DNA from: Bacteroidaceae bacterium
GTDB taxonomy: Bacteria; Bacteroidota; Bacteroidia; Bacteroidales; Bacteroidaceae
Reading direction: 5' to 3'
Assembly: GCA_017547165.1 (NCBI GenBank)
Contig: JAFYQK010000011.1
Location: 1-64,000 of the forward strand
Length of the DNA: 64,000 nt
The notes below the pieces were generated by a model. The model was not told the DNA's origin, ran no database searches, and saw only the letters and a program-made list of their open reading frames with translations. Of this stretch, positions 42,686 to 51,937 are shown one piece after another. A program made the translations under genes and the position numbers. Position 1 is the first letter of the stretch, and every line of letters starts with the position of its first letter.

Positions 42686-45600
42686 TTATTCTGTCACAAT
42701 TACCTTCTTGCCATTTACTATATTTATGCCTTTGGCTGGAACAGAAAGGCGTCGGCCGGTAAGGTCATAGACTTCTGTTTTCTCCTTTCCGCTTTCAGTT
42801 TCCACGATGCCGGTAGTATTGTCCTCCTCGAGGGTGAAGGTGAGAGAAGAACCGCCGTCGGTGGCTGCCTGACTGGTGAGCCAATAGCCCAATGTGCCGT
42901 TGATGTCGTTCAAATAACCCACGGAGTTGGCCTGATTGCGAAGCACAAGCACACCGCTGTTGTTCTCCAGCACAAAGTATGGTGCCGTGTCTAAGGCTAC
43001 GGGAGAGACCAGGCCATTGTTAGCCACATTACCTCCAATAGCCTTCTTCGCACCGAGAGCACGATTCTGTATCTTGTAACCTACATATGGATTGCCCACG
43101 AAAGCAAACAGAGTCTTGTTACCTGTCTGTTTGGTGGTGGTGCAAGGGAAATTGGAATTTGAGGAATTATAGTAAGGATACTTTGTGCCACGGATGGTGA
43201 GTGAGTACCATGCTGCCTGGTCGAAGGAGGCAGAGGGCTTGAAGGGGATGTCCTCGCTGAGGGCACAAGAGATAACAAAGTTCTTACCGGCATCTTCGGC
43301 ACTTGCCTTACCCTCTGGAGCACCACTGGTCTCTACGTAGGCAGGTTCCAGAATAGGAGGGAATGCTTCGCCTACATAGGCAACTTCCTTCTGCTCGTAC
43401 CACACGTTGTTGCCGTACATATATGTATAGGTGATGTCCAATGGTGTGGCATCGGTGGGCTGTGCATCACCCACGATACGTACATACTTGCCATTGGTTA
43501 TTTCGGATATGCTCAGTGACACGTACACCATGGAGTATCCACCCGGGGTCTCCTCATAGAAGAAACCTATGCGGCCATCGTTCTGCAGGGTGAAGGTGCT
43601 GTAGGCAGAACCTGTCTGTGTGGTGCTTACCACCATGCCCTTCTGCCAGCCGTTGGCAAAGGTTGCCACATCGTTCTTGCCTGCCTTCTGGTAACTGGTG
43701 GGGCTGGTGATGTCCTTATAGTAGAAGCCTACGTTGCGGCGCACATCGCCGGAATATTCGTTAAGACCGAGGGGCAGAGACTGAAGCACTATGTTACAGA
43801 GATTGCCGTCAGCATCCTCAACCTGATAGGTCGTAATCTCACCGTTTGTACCGTTCCAATCGCTTGGTGCAGGAATGTTGCTGTTGGTGCCTTCGCCCCA
43901 TGAACCCTGACCCTTCTCTATGTCGGAGTATGTGAAGATGTTGTAGTAACGGCCATGGGGCTTGCGTGATGACATGATGACATCGCCGTTGGGCAGTTCC
44001 TCGCACTTGGGTTCGTTGGCATTGCCGAAGTTAGGGAAAGGCATATCCTGGCGAGTACCCAAAATGTGCCATGTCATACCGAAGTCGTCGGAGTATGCCA
44101 CGCGGTTGTGCATGTCCTTGCTCCACAGGGCGGCATAGATACGGTAGTACTCGCCCACCTTGATCTTGGAACTCTGGAAGATGCGGCCGGAACCGATGAA
44201 GAAGCTCTGTGCCGTGTACTGGTCCTGACTGGTCTTGTCACCTGCCTTGTAAGCCTCGGTGTCCCATAGGCTATAGAACTCCTCGGTGATGTCGTCGTAG
44301 ATAGAATCGCGACCAGCCACCACGCTATGGTATGTTTCGCCACCGTCCTCGCTATAGAAGCGGGCCATGCGGTTGGGGTTGCTTCTTGTTGCGCTACCGC
44401 ACACGGTATGTCCTGTTACTGCCATCAGGAGCACACGACCTGTCTCGCGGTCGATACAGATAGCGGGGTCGCCAAAACCATCGTTGCCGTTCCACGAGTC
44501 CTTCTCGTTGCCGGTGATGATGGTGGTACCCTTCTCCCACTTCTTGCCATCGGGAGAACCTATACGCTGAACCAAATCCACACGTCCGAAACCGATGTCG
44601 GCACCACAGGGACGATAGTCGTTAACGGCCAATAGTTTGCCATCTTTGCGTGTTGCAATGGCAGGGATACGGTATGGAGGATTGTTGTGATACCAGAGAT
44701 ACTGGTACTCGCTCTCCATATCGCCGGCGAAGGTTACATTAGTACCTTCCTCGGTCTCCTCTATAGTGCCCTTCCAACCGTGGTAGGTCCAGGTGCTCAT
44801 GCTCACCTTTTGGCCATAGGGCAGATACATTTTCTTTTTCTGTCCGTCCAGTTCCTTGGTAACGGTGGTTGTCGAGGTGGTGGTGCCGTAGGTCATCTTG
44901 AAATCACCGATACGAGTGTTTGTCTCGGGATATTTTGTCTCGCCTGTAACGGCAAAGGTAATATTCACGGGGTCGGGATTGATGCGGCTGATGGTCCAGC
45001 GCGAACCTGCATCGGTGATGCCGTAGAACTTCAGGTCGCCACCGTTGCCGCCATACATGTTAAGCGACTGGCCGCTTGATACATTTGTGGTGATGCCTAT
45101 GCCTGGTTTTGTTGAGGCCTGATTCTGACTCATGTCAAGGTACCATTTCTTACCAGTACCTGTTGTCCATGTTGCGGCAGTACCATTAGATGTAGCCGAA
45201 GCCGTTAGTTTGTATCTCTCGCCCAGAGTCTTGCTATAGATATAGAAACCATTGGTATTGTCACCCACGAAGCAGAACAGTTGGTTCTCCTGACTCATAT
45301 CCATCTGTGCAGTACCTGCCTTTGAAGATGATGGTGCTACCCATGCATAGCTACCATTATTGCAGTTGCTCAGGCGCAGCCACTTCTCGCCGTACTCTTC
45401 AGAGAACACAGCTGGCACCGCATTGGCATCGGGCACATTTACCTTGAAGTAGGGTTCCCATGTCTTCTCGCCACCACCGGCACCCACCTTGGGACCATAG
45501 TTGCCACTTGCATTGGAGATAGCAATGCGCTGACCGCAAGAGGAAATGTTGCTGTTAGACTCGGAGAAGAACATATAGTAAGTCTGACCTGCGGTGAGTT

Positions 45601-45943
45601 TTACTGCATCAAACTTATACTCGATGAAGGCATTATTCTCTGGTGTGGGCTTGTTGGTAGACACAGCCACCTTGCCAGAGATTTCCTTGGTAGAGGAGAT
45701 TACCATATAGGCAGTCTTCTCGCCACTATTATTCTTGTTGGTACACAAGTGGATATTGTTCAGAGCCACTTCGGTTACGGTTGCACCCTCGTCGTTCACG
45801 GTAGGCACGGTGAAGCCAATCCATGTGATATTAGCCTTGTCGTTGGCACCGGTTCCCACAGACCAATAGGTATTAACCTCTTGAGCCACAGATACAACAG
45901 CAGTGCATACCATTGCGATCAAGAGCATAAAAATCTTCTTCAT
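42686..45943 (-). CDS. Secreted exo-alpha-sialidase with C-terminal sorting tail
   Basis: 1085 residues. Signal peptide 1-20 (cleavage near VSVAQEV). An N-terminal carbohydrate-binding-like region (about 21-330) with a ricin- or trefoil-like flavour (WLRLSNCNNGSYAWVAPSS) precedes the six-bladed sialidase domain: YRIPAIATRKDGKLLAVND (Arg of the triad, about 425) and Asp-boxes SPDGKKW, SEDGGETY and SDDFGMTW. After it comes another trefoil-like region. The end (EVYDLTGRR, then KGINIVNGKKVIV) is the short Bacteroidales sorting tail associated with type IX secretion. It probably frees sialic acid from host glycans. Own promoter at 46011-46042. Confidence 0.9.
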   Translation of the reverse strand: MKKIFMLLIAMVCTAVVSVAQEVNTYWSVGTGANDKANITWIGFTVPTVNDEGATVTEVALNNIHLCTNKNNSGEKTAYMVISSTKEISGKVAVSTNKPTPENNAFIEYKFDAVKLTAGQTYYMFFSESNSNISSCGQRIAISNASGNYGPKVGAGGGEKTWEPYFKVNVPDANAVPAVFSEEYGEKWLRLSNCNNGSYAWVAPSSSKAGTAQMDMSQENQLFCFVGDNTNGFYIYSKTLGERYKLTASATSNGTAATWTTGTGKKWYLDMSQNQASTKPGIGITTNVSSGQSLNMYGGNGGDLKFYGITDAGSRWTISRINPDPVNITFAVTGETKYPETNTRIGDFKMTYGTTTSTTTVTKELDGQKKKMYLPYGQKVSMSTWTYHGWKGTIEETEEGTNVTFAGDMESEYQYLWYHNNPPYRIPAIATRKDGKLLAVNDYRPCGADIGFGRVDLVQRIGSPDGKKWEKGTTIITGNEKDSWNGNDGFGDPAICIDRETGRVLLMAVTGHTVCGSATRSNPNRMARFYSEDGGETYHSVVAGRDSIYDDITEEFYSLWDTEAYKAGDKTSQDQYTAQSFFIGSGRIFQSSKIKVGEYYRIYAALWSKDMHNRVAYSDDFGMTWHILGTRQDMPFPNFGNANEPKCEELPNGDVIMSSRKPHGRYYNIFTYSDIEKGQGSWGEGTNSNIPAPSDWNGTNGEITTYQVEDADGNLCNIVLQSLPLGLNEYSGDVRRNVGFYYKDITSPTSYQKAGKNDVATFANGWQKGMVVSTTQTGSAYSTFTLQNDGRIGFFYEETPGGYSMVYVSLSISEITNGKYVRIVGDAQPTDATPLDITYTYMYGNNVWYEQKEVAYVGEAFPPILEPAYVETSGAPEGKASAEDAGKNFVISCALSEDIPFKPSASFDQAAWYSLTIRGTKYPYYNSSNSNFPCTTTKQTGNKTLFAFVGNPYVGYKIQNRALGAKKAIGGNVANNGLVSPVALDTAPYFVLENNSGVLVLRNQANSVGYLNDINGTLGYWLTSQAATDGGSSLTFTLEEDNTTGIVETESGKEKTEVYDLTGRRLSVPAKGINIVNGKKVIVTE

Positions 45944-46010
45944 TTTTGGTTTCTATTTATTAGTTAATTGTTTGTTTTTCGGTTAAATAAATACTCACCC
46001 ATTCTCTCTA

Positions 46011-46042
46011 CAAAGATACAACTTTTTTGCGGAATATGCAAA
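46011..46042 (-). promoter_or_regulatory. Promoter of the sialidase gene
   Basis: Minus strand: TTTG (46039-46042), 20-bp spacer, TATCTTTG (46011-46018). Confidence 0.75.
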
Positions 46043-46266
46043 TAAAAACATCAGATATATCCGCAAATAAGAAAAAATATTCCGTAATGTCTTTCAATCG
46101 CATGCTTATTATTATCACAACTAAATAAAAACAAGCACGGGTTTCAATGCAAAACATTTAAACAGACCGCTCATATTTATGAATATTTCACGCGTTTGGC
46201 GGTAGGATTTCTTCAATATATTTATATCTTTGTGTCTGAAAAAGTTAAAATATCACGTCCTGAATT
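46043..46266. other. Divergent control region between sialidase and sulfatase
   Basis: An AT-rich 323-bp gap (45944-46266) has no gene. Besides the sialidase promoter it holds TATCTTTG at 46225-46232, the likely -7 element of the sulfatase gene, without a well-spaced TTTG. TTCCGCAAATA-like words recur on both strands (46031-46041, 46060-46076), which could be a shared operator. Confidence 0.45.
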
Positions 46267-48864
46267 ATGAAAAACTTACAAAAGGGATTGCTTTCCCTTG
46301 CCACCTTGCCTGGTGCTCTCATGGCACAGGAAGCGACAGAAATAAATAATTTTCAGTCAAAATCCAGTCAATCACGTCCCAATGTGGTGATGATTTATGC
46401 CGACGACCTGGGATTCGGCGATCTCGGGTGCTATGGCGCCAAGGGAGTGAAGACACCCAATGTGGACCGTCTGGCAGAGAGGGGTTTGCGCTTTACAAAT
46501 GCACATGCCGTGGCATCGACAAGCACACCGTCGCGCTACGCACTGCTCACGGGCCAGTACCCATTTCGCAAGACTGGCACCGATGTGGCGGCAGGCGATG
46601 CTGCAATGATTATCTCGCCCGACCAATACACCGTGGCTGATGTATTTAAGGATGCGGGATACACTACGGCTGCCTTCGGCAAATGGCACTTGGGACTGGG
46701 AGCACAGACGGGCAAGCAGGACTGGAACAAGCCCATCTCCCCTGCCCTGCCCGACATAGGTTTTGACTACTCATACATCATGGCAGCCACGGCCGACCGT
46801 GTGCCTTGCGTGTTCATAGAGAATAGCGAGGTTGCAAACTACGACCCCACGGCACCTATTTATGTGAACTACAACAAGAACTTCGAGGGTGAACCTACTG
46901 GCAAGGACAATCCAGAACTGCTCTACAACCTGAAGAGTTCGCATGGACACGACTATTCCATAGTAAACGGTATCGGTCGCATTGGCTATATGAAAGGTGG
47001 CGGCAAGGCTCTGTGGAAGGACGAGAATATTGCAGATAGCATCACCTCGCACGCCGTAGAGTTCATCAAGGAGAACAGCAAGGACCCCTTCTTCATGTAC
47101 TTTGCCACGAACGATGTGCACGTGCCCCGATTCCCACATCAGAGATTCCGAGGCACCAGCGAGATGGGATTGCGCGGCGATGCAATAATACAGTTCGACT
47201 GGAGCGTAGGCGAAATCATGCGCACATTGGAGGAACACGGACTTATGGAGAACACCATCATCATACTCACCAGCGACAACGGTCCAGTGCTTGACGACGG
47301 TTATCAGGATCAGGCAGAGGAACTCGTTGGCGAGCACTCTCCCACTGGTGGTTTGCGCGGCGGTAAGTATAGTGCCTACGAGGGAGGTACACGCGTACCC
47401 TTCATAGTACACTGGCCAGCAGCCATCAAGGAGGCAGGAACCAGAGATGCCTTGCTCTCGCAGATTGACTTCCTGGACGTAATGGCAAGTGTTGTGGGCG
47501 TTGGCAAGGGCAAGGCTCTGTCGCCCGACGGTCAGCCTGAGCAGAAGGAAACATGGTTTGGCGCCGAGGGCGACGGACGCGATTATGCCATAGGCATGGC
47601 ACAGAATCATACCTTGACAATCCGCACCCCCCAGTGGAAGTTTATCGAGCCCAAGGGCGGTGCCACCATGATACCTTGGGGACCTAAGATAGAGACTGGC
47701 TACTCCACCTCGCCCCAACTGTTCCAGAGAGTGAATGGCGAGTATGACGAGACCGTGAACAAGGCCTCCGAATACAAGTCCGCCTGCGACAGCATCAGCT
47801 TGGAACTGGAAAGGGTACGCCTTTCATCCTCTTCCAATTCCATATACCATGGTGCCTACCATATAAAATACAAGGGCAAGCCGGTCTTCATAGGTTACAA
47901 CACCACCCACGACCGTCACAATAGCGAGGGTTTCAAAATCATCTCGCCCGACCACTACACCAGCACATCTGCCGGCGACGAGGTGGTCATAGTACGTCCG
48001 TCCGGACTGGGGCACACCATATCCATGCAGGGCAAGTTCTTGCGCGAACCCCGACTTACACAATGGGGTCACATCATGTTTTCCGACAAGGAATCCGAGG
48101 CTGGCATATACCTGATTGAGGAGACCAGCACGGCAGACGCATATAAGATACGAAGCACCAGCGACGGCATAAACTATGTCAACATATACACAGAGCATGG
48201 CGTGGCTGGTAATGACAAGGCAGAGAAAGCAGGACTTGCCTCATACGCCATCGAGGAACTGACCTCCTTTCCCTTAACCATTCCGGCAGGAAACATGGCT
48301 GGCATCTGCCTGCCCTTCAACGTAATCGTACCCGAGGGAGTCTGTGCCTACGACGCTACATCCGAAGGAATGAAATTCAATGCCGAGAACGGCACCTATA
48401 CCTGCACCCTGACTCCGATAGCCGTTTCTGGCGAAACGCTGAAGGGGGGTACTCCCGCCATCATAAACGGAGAGCAGGGTTACTACACCCTGACCATCAC
48501 CATGAAGGACAACAATGCCAAGGGGGCACAAGAGCAGTCCTTGCTCAAGGGCAACTACGTGACAGAGAAACTCAGTCAGAACGGAGATGCTGCCAAATAC
48601 CTGCTCGCCATACAGGACGGCACACCGACATTTGAAACCTTCAATGGTACTGCCGATATTGCCGCCAACCAGTGCTGGATGGAGTGCATCATGCCTGACG
48701 CTGAAAAGTTCACAATCTGCCTGCCCACATCCACAGGCATACAGAATACCCTGACGGGAACACAGGGCAAGGAACGCCATATCTACAACATTGCCGGGCA
48801 GCGCCTCAACTCTCCCCAACAGGGCATCAATATAGTGGATGGCAAGAAGTTCGTTGTTGAATAA
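46267..48864 (+). CDS. Secreted serine-type sulfatase with C-terminal extension and sorting tail
   Basis: 865 residues. Signal peptide about 1-20. Sulfatase domain about 36-500: VMIYADDLGFGD gives the metal-binding Asp46/Asp47, and STPSRYALLTG carries the S-x-P-x-R active site, with Ser86 to be converted to formylglycine by the anaerobic anSME enzyme. TSDNGP and GKWHLG are also typical. Residues about 530-820 are an extension (beta-trefoil-like and Ig-like strands: YHGAYHIKYKGKPVFIGYN) not normal for the family. The tail (YNIAGQRL, GINIVDGKKFVVE) matches that of the sialidase. A role in removing sulfate from mucin-type glycans is likely but the linkage is not known. Confidence 0.9.
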   Translation: MKNLQKGLLSLATLPGALMAQEATEINNFQSKSSQSRPNVVMIYADDLGFGDLGCYGAKGVKTPNVDRLAERGLRFTNAHAVASTSTPSRYALLTGQYPFRKTGTDVAAGDAAMIISPDQYTVADVFKDAGYTTAAFGKWHLGLGAQTGKQDWNKPISPALPDIGFDYSYIMAATADRVPCVFIENSEVANYDPTAPIYVNYNKNFEGEPTGKDNPELLYNLKSSHGHDYSIVNGIGRIGYMKGGGKALWKDENIADSITSHAVEFIKENSKDPFFMYFATNDVHVPRFPHQRFRGTSEMGLRGDAIIQFDWSVGEIMRTLEEHGLMENTIIILTSDNGPVLDDGYQDQAEELVGEHSPTGGLRGGKYSAYEGGTRVPFIVHWPAAIKEAGTRDALLSQIDFLDVMASVVGVGKGKALSPDGQPEQKETWFGAEGDGRDYAIGMAQNHTLTIRTPQWKFIEPKGGATMIPWGPKIETGYSTSPQLFQRVNGEYDETVNKASEYKSACDSISLELERVRLSSSSNSIYHGAYHIKYKGKPVFIGYNTTHDRHNSEGFKIISPDHYTSTSAGDEVVIVRPSGLGHTISMQGKFLREPRLTQWGHIMFSDKESEAGIYLIEETSTADAYKIRSTSDGINYVNIYTEHGVAGNDKAEKAGLASYAIEELTSFPLTIPAGNMAGICLPFNVIVPEGVCAYDATSEGMKFNAENGTYTCTLTPIAVSGETLKGGTPAIINGEQGYYTLTITMKDNNAKGAQEQSLLKGNYVTEKLSQNGDAAKYLLAIQDGTPTFETFNGTADIAANQCWMECIMPDAEKFTICLPTSTGIQNTLTGTQGKERHIYNIAGQRLNSPQQGINIVDGKKFVVE

Positions 48865-48955
48865 ACGCAGAAGTCCGTTGTTGAATAAGTCCAGAAATCC
48901 GACGTAGAATAAACGCCGGAACAATTACCCCTATAAACAACTCAGGAGGCAGATC

Positions 48956-48995
48956 ATTCTTATTGCCTTTGCATAGTGCAGTTTAGGGAAATACC
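48956..48995. repeat. Dispersed intergenic segment, also at 15334-15372
   Basis: TTCTTATTGCCTTTGCATAGTGCAGTTTAGGG-like segment (in pieces) matches 15334-15372 with about five differences, in the same orientation. It directly precedes fold-back copy 2. Confidence 0.55.
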
Positions 48996-49001
48996 AAACC
49001 G

Positions 49002-49157
49002 AAGCGTTTATAAAGCGTTTATCTAACTTCTTATCCCCCCTCATAGGGCATACCTTTATTTTTATATTATATATATAAGGATATAATACACCCCCTACAC
49101 CTATACCCCTACTGCAAGTTAAATAAACGCTTCATAAACGCCCCCACAATGGGTAAG
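49002..49157. repeat. Fold-back (MITE-like) element, copy 2
   Basis: The reverse complement of 143-304, about 95% identical, with the same terminal inverted repeats (AAGCGTTTATAAAGCGTTTA at the left, AAATAAACGCTTCATAAACG at the right) and the same outer word (CAATGGGTAA). Homology stops abruptly at the left end (ACCGAAGCG...). Confidence 0.75.
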
Positions 49158-49665
49158 GTACGCCACAACACCCGCCCCTGTGCCTCACGGCGTGAAGCCA
49201 AACGCCTCGTGTTCCTTCCGCCAGCGCCTCACGATATAGAATGGCCCCCTCAATCCCCCTAAAGGGGGAGGAAAGTGAGCGGGCAAACGCTATTTCTCGC
49301 TATTTCTCACATCGCCAAAAGGATGTCGTATCTTTGCATCAGAAACGCTAAGATACTCACACTCACCCGCTCACCTCTCACCTCTCACCTCTCACCCGCT
49401 CATCCGCTCATCCGCTCACCTCTAACCGCTCACCTCTAACTCTTAATCTATTAACCCTTTAACAAACTCCCACTTTACCCCTCTTGTTGCGCAAACACCG
49501 CGCCAGCCCTTCTCCCCATAGAGGGGGCGAACAAGGTCCTCGGAGAATTGACCCAAAGTCAATTCGTGCCTGGTGAGGGGAAAACTCCCCAGTTTGACGA
49601 GAGGACATTGCCTGAAAGGCAGAGGGGGTCTGACTATGCCCTCGCTTAATCGCAGGTTTCCGTTT
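49158..49665. other. Hairpin-rich gene-free region with CTCACC repeats
   Basis: No gene is supported. It contains CCCCCTAAAGGGGG (about 49254-49267), a 7-bp-type array built of TCTCACC / GCTCATC units (49355-49452), the perfect hairpin AATTGAC-CCAAA-GTCAATT (49545-49563), GGGGAAAACTCCCC, and TGCCTGAAAGGCA (about 49609-49621). A TATCTTTG word on the + strand (49330-49337) has no gene behind it. The right end TTTCCGTTTTCACCTTTCCG resembles 15426-15446. Confidence 0.55.
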
Positions 49666-50640
49666 TCACCTTTCCGATTCCAACATGCGCTTGAGCACCA
49701 CGGTGGCGGAAATCTCGCGGTTGGCGGCTTCGGGGATAACGAGAGAGGTGGGGGCCTCGATTACCTCGTCGGTAACAATCATGCCACGGCGAACGGGCAG
49801 ACAGTGCATGAAGCGTGCGTTGTTGGTAACAGCCATCTGACGGTCGGATACGGTCCAATCGAGCATGTCGTGATAATCGGCGAGTATCTTTCCATAGTCC
49901 TCGGGACGTGTTACACCAGGACATGACCAGTTCTTGGCATAGACGAAGTCAGCACTCTCGAAAGCCTTCATCTGGTCGTACTCCACACGGGCATTGCCGG
50001 CAAAGGCAGGGTCAAGTTCATAACCCTCGGGGTGGGTGATAACGAAGTCCACGTCGGCAGCATTCATCCACTCGGCAAAACTGTTGGGCACAGCCTGTGG
50101 CAGAGCACGGGGATGGGGAGCCCAGGTGAGCACCACCTTGGGACGTGCCGTCTGCTTGTGCTCCTCAATGGTAATGAGGTCGGCAAAGGCCTGCAAGGGG
50201 TGCACAGTGGCAGTTTCCATGGCAAAAATGGGTTTGCCAGAGTATTTCACAAACTGGTTGTAGACGGTTTCGGCATAGTCATAGTTGCGGTCGGTAAGAC
50301 CAGCAAAGGAGCGTATTCCAATGATGTCGCAATAACTGCTCATCACGGGGATAGCCTCCAAGAGATGCTCGCTCTTATCACCGTCCATGATGACGCCACG
50401 CTCTGTTTCCAATTTCCATGCACCGGCATTGACATCAAGCACGATGACATTCATACCGAGATTCTGCGCCGCCTTCTGGGTGGAGAGACGCGTGCGAAGA
50501 CTATTGTTGAAGAACACGAGCAAGGCTGTTTTGTTCTTGCCAAGTTCTGCAAATTTATAACGGTCTTGCTTTATCTCCTGTGCCTCGGCAAGCGCTTGCT
50601 TCAAGTCGCCAAGGTCTTTTGCATTGAGAAAACTTTTCAT
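49666..50640 (-). CDS. argF': N-succinylornithine (acetylornithine-type) carbamoyltransferase ArgF'
   Basis: 324 residues. The carbamoyl-phosphate motif is SLRTRLSTQ (47-55, in place of STRTR), and HPLQAFADL (about 147-155) and HCLPVRRGMIVTD complete the active site. The sequence follows the Bacteroides SOTCase rather than the common ornithine enzyme. From family knowledge, residue 90 (in DGDK-x-EHLLEAIPVM) decides the substrate: Pro in the B. fragilis succinylornithine enzyme, Glu in the Xanthomonas acetylornithine enzyme. Here it is Ser90, a substitution reported to give succinylornithine use. Last gene of the arginine/proline run. Confidence 0.9.
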   Translation of the reverse strand: MKSFLNAKDLGDLKQALAEAQEIKQDRYKFAELGKNKTALLVFFNNSLRTRLSTQKAAQNLGMNVIVLDVNAGAWKLETERGVIMDGDKSEHLLEAIPVMSSYCDIIGIRSFAGLTDRNYDYAETVYNQFVKYSGKPIFAMETATVHPLQAFADLITIEEHKQTARPKVVLTWAPHPRALPQAVPNSFAEWMNAADVDFVITHPEGYELDPAFAGNARVEYDQMKAFESADFVYAKNWSCPGVTRPEDYGKILADYHDMLDWTVSDRQMAVTNNARFMHCLPVRRGMIVTDEVIEAPTSLVIPEAANREISATVVLKRMLESER

Positions 50641-50738
50641 ATGCTATGTATGTGTGTATTCTTATTTATATATTTCTTTAGTAAGCAACTCAACCCTTAA
50701 ATCCCTAGTTCATCATGCTCCGCAAGTTCGTTTCCTGT

Positions 50739-51920
50739 TTAGGAACGCGTCTGTCCGTTGCCACGTATCACATACTTACTGGTGGTAATTTCTTCCAGCG
50801 CCATAGGACCACGAGCATGGAGTTTTTGTGTGGAGATACCGATCTCGGCACCAAGTCCGAACTGTGCTCCGTCGGTGAAGGAAGTGGGTGCATTGTGATA
50901 GACACAAGCAGCATCCACTTCGCGAAGGAAACGCTCGGCAACCGACTGGTTTTCGGTGACAATGCTCTCGCTATGACCAGAACCATATTGGCGTATGTGT
51001 GAAAGTGCATCATCTACGTCGGAGACAAAACGTATGCTGAGATCGTGTGAGAGCCACTCCCGTCCAAAGTCAGAGAAATGAATATTGACGGTGTCTTGCA
51101 TTGGAGCCAGAATCTCCGGCAAGCGATGTTCTATCGAGCGGTGAACAAGCAGACAATCAAGTGCGTTGCACACACTGACACGACGGCATTTGGCATTATA
51201 CACAATATTACGCGCCATTTCTATATCAGCATCCTTGTCAACATAGCAATGAACCACTCCGGCACCGGTTTCAATGACAGGAATCTTGGAGTTTTCACGA
51301 ACATAGCGGATTAGTCCGGCTGAACCTCGGGGGATAATGAGGTCCACAAGTCCCTCGGCCGAAAGAAGTTCGGCTGTTGCCTCACGAGTGGCAGGCAAAA
51401 GGGTTACGGTGGCAGGATCGAGACCATGCTCGAATAGTGTATTATGTATTACGGAACATATAGCGCGATTACTCTCTTCTGCATCGGAACCTCCCTTGAG
51501 AATGACAGCAGAACCAGCCTTCAGACAGAGAGCAGTGACATCGAGGGTGACATTAGGACGAGCCTCGTAGATGACGCCAATGACTCCAAAAGGAACGCTC
51601 ACACGACTGACATCAAGTCCGTTTGGCAGAACACGGTGTGAGAGAACCCGACCTAAGGGAGAAGGCAGAGTGGCCACATTACGGCAATCGGAAGCTATGG
51701 CGGAGATGCGTTCTGGTGTCAGGAGCAGGCGATCGTAGCGAGGATCGGAAGCATCCATGCGAGCAAGATCGGAAGCATTGGCGGCCAATATGATGTCTGT
51801 GCTATCCTCCAGAGCATCGGCAAGGTCGGAGAGTAACGAGTTTACCGCCTCCACACTCAAAGATGCCATATTGCGTGATGCCATCTTGATGTAACTGGCT
51901 TCCATGATGCAACTTTCCAT
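50739..51920 (-). CDS. proA: Gamma-glutamyl phosphate reductase
   Basis: 393 residues. An aldehyde-dehydrogenase-like fold with the ProA signatures PFGVIGVIYEARPNVT (about 113-128) and the catalytic Cys in KCRRVSVCNALDCLL (about 250). It reduces gamma-glutamyl phosphate to the semialdehyde for proline synthesis. It lies 17 bp after proB and 98 bp before argF', all on the minus strand. Start codon: an in-frame ATG a few codons later (MEASYIKMASRN) is also possible. Confidence 0.94.
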   Translation of the reverse strand: MESCIMEASYIKMASRNMASLSVEAVNSLLSDLADALEDSTDIILAANASDLARMDASDPRYDRLLLTPERISAIASDCRNVATLPSPLGRVLSHRVLPNGLDVSRVSVPFGVIGVIYEARPNVTLDVTALCLKAGSAVILKGGSDAEESNRAICSVIHNTLFEHGLDPATVTLLPATREATAELLSAEGLVDLIIPRGSAGLIRYVRENSKIPVIETGAGVVHCYVDKDADIEMARNIVYNAKCRRVSVCNALDCLLVHRSIEHRLPEILAPMQDTVNIHFSDFGREWLSHDLSIRFVSDVDDALSHIRQYGSGHSESIVTENQSVAERFLREVDAACVYHNAPTSFTDGAQFGLGAEIGISTQKLHARGPMALEEITTSKYVIRGNGQTRS

Positions 51921-51937
51921 ATGATATTATAATGTTT

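Noticed and set aside
46771..47718. Long antisense frame opposite the sulfatase
   Set aside because: The sense strand has intact sulfatase motifs; the antisense peptide is rich in His, Val and Cys without family signs.
49355..49452. CTCACC repeats as a CRISPR or satellite array
   Set aside because: Units are only 7-10 bp with no unique spacers; it belongs to the intergenic 7-bp-type repeats.
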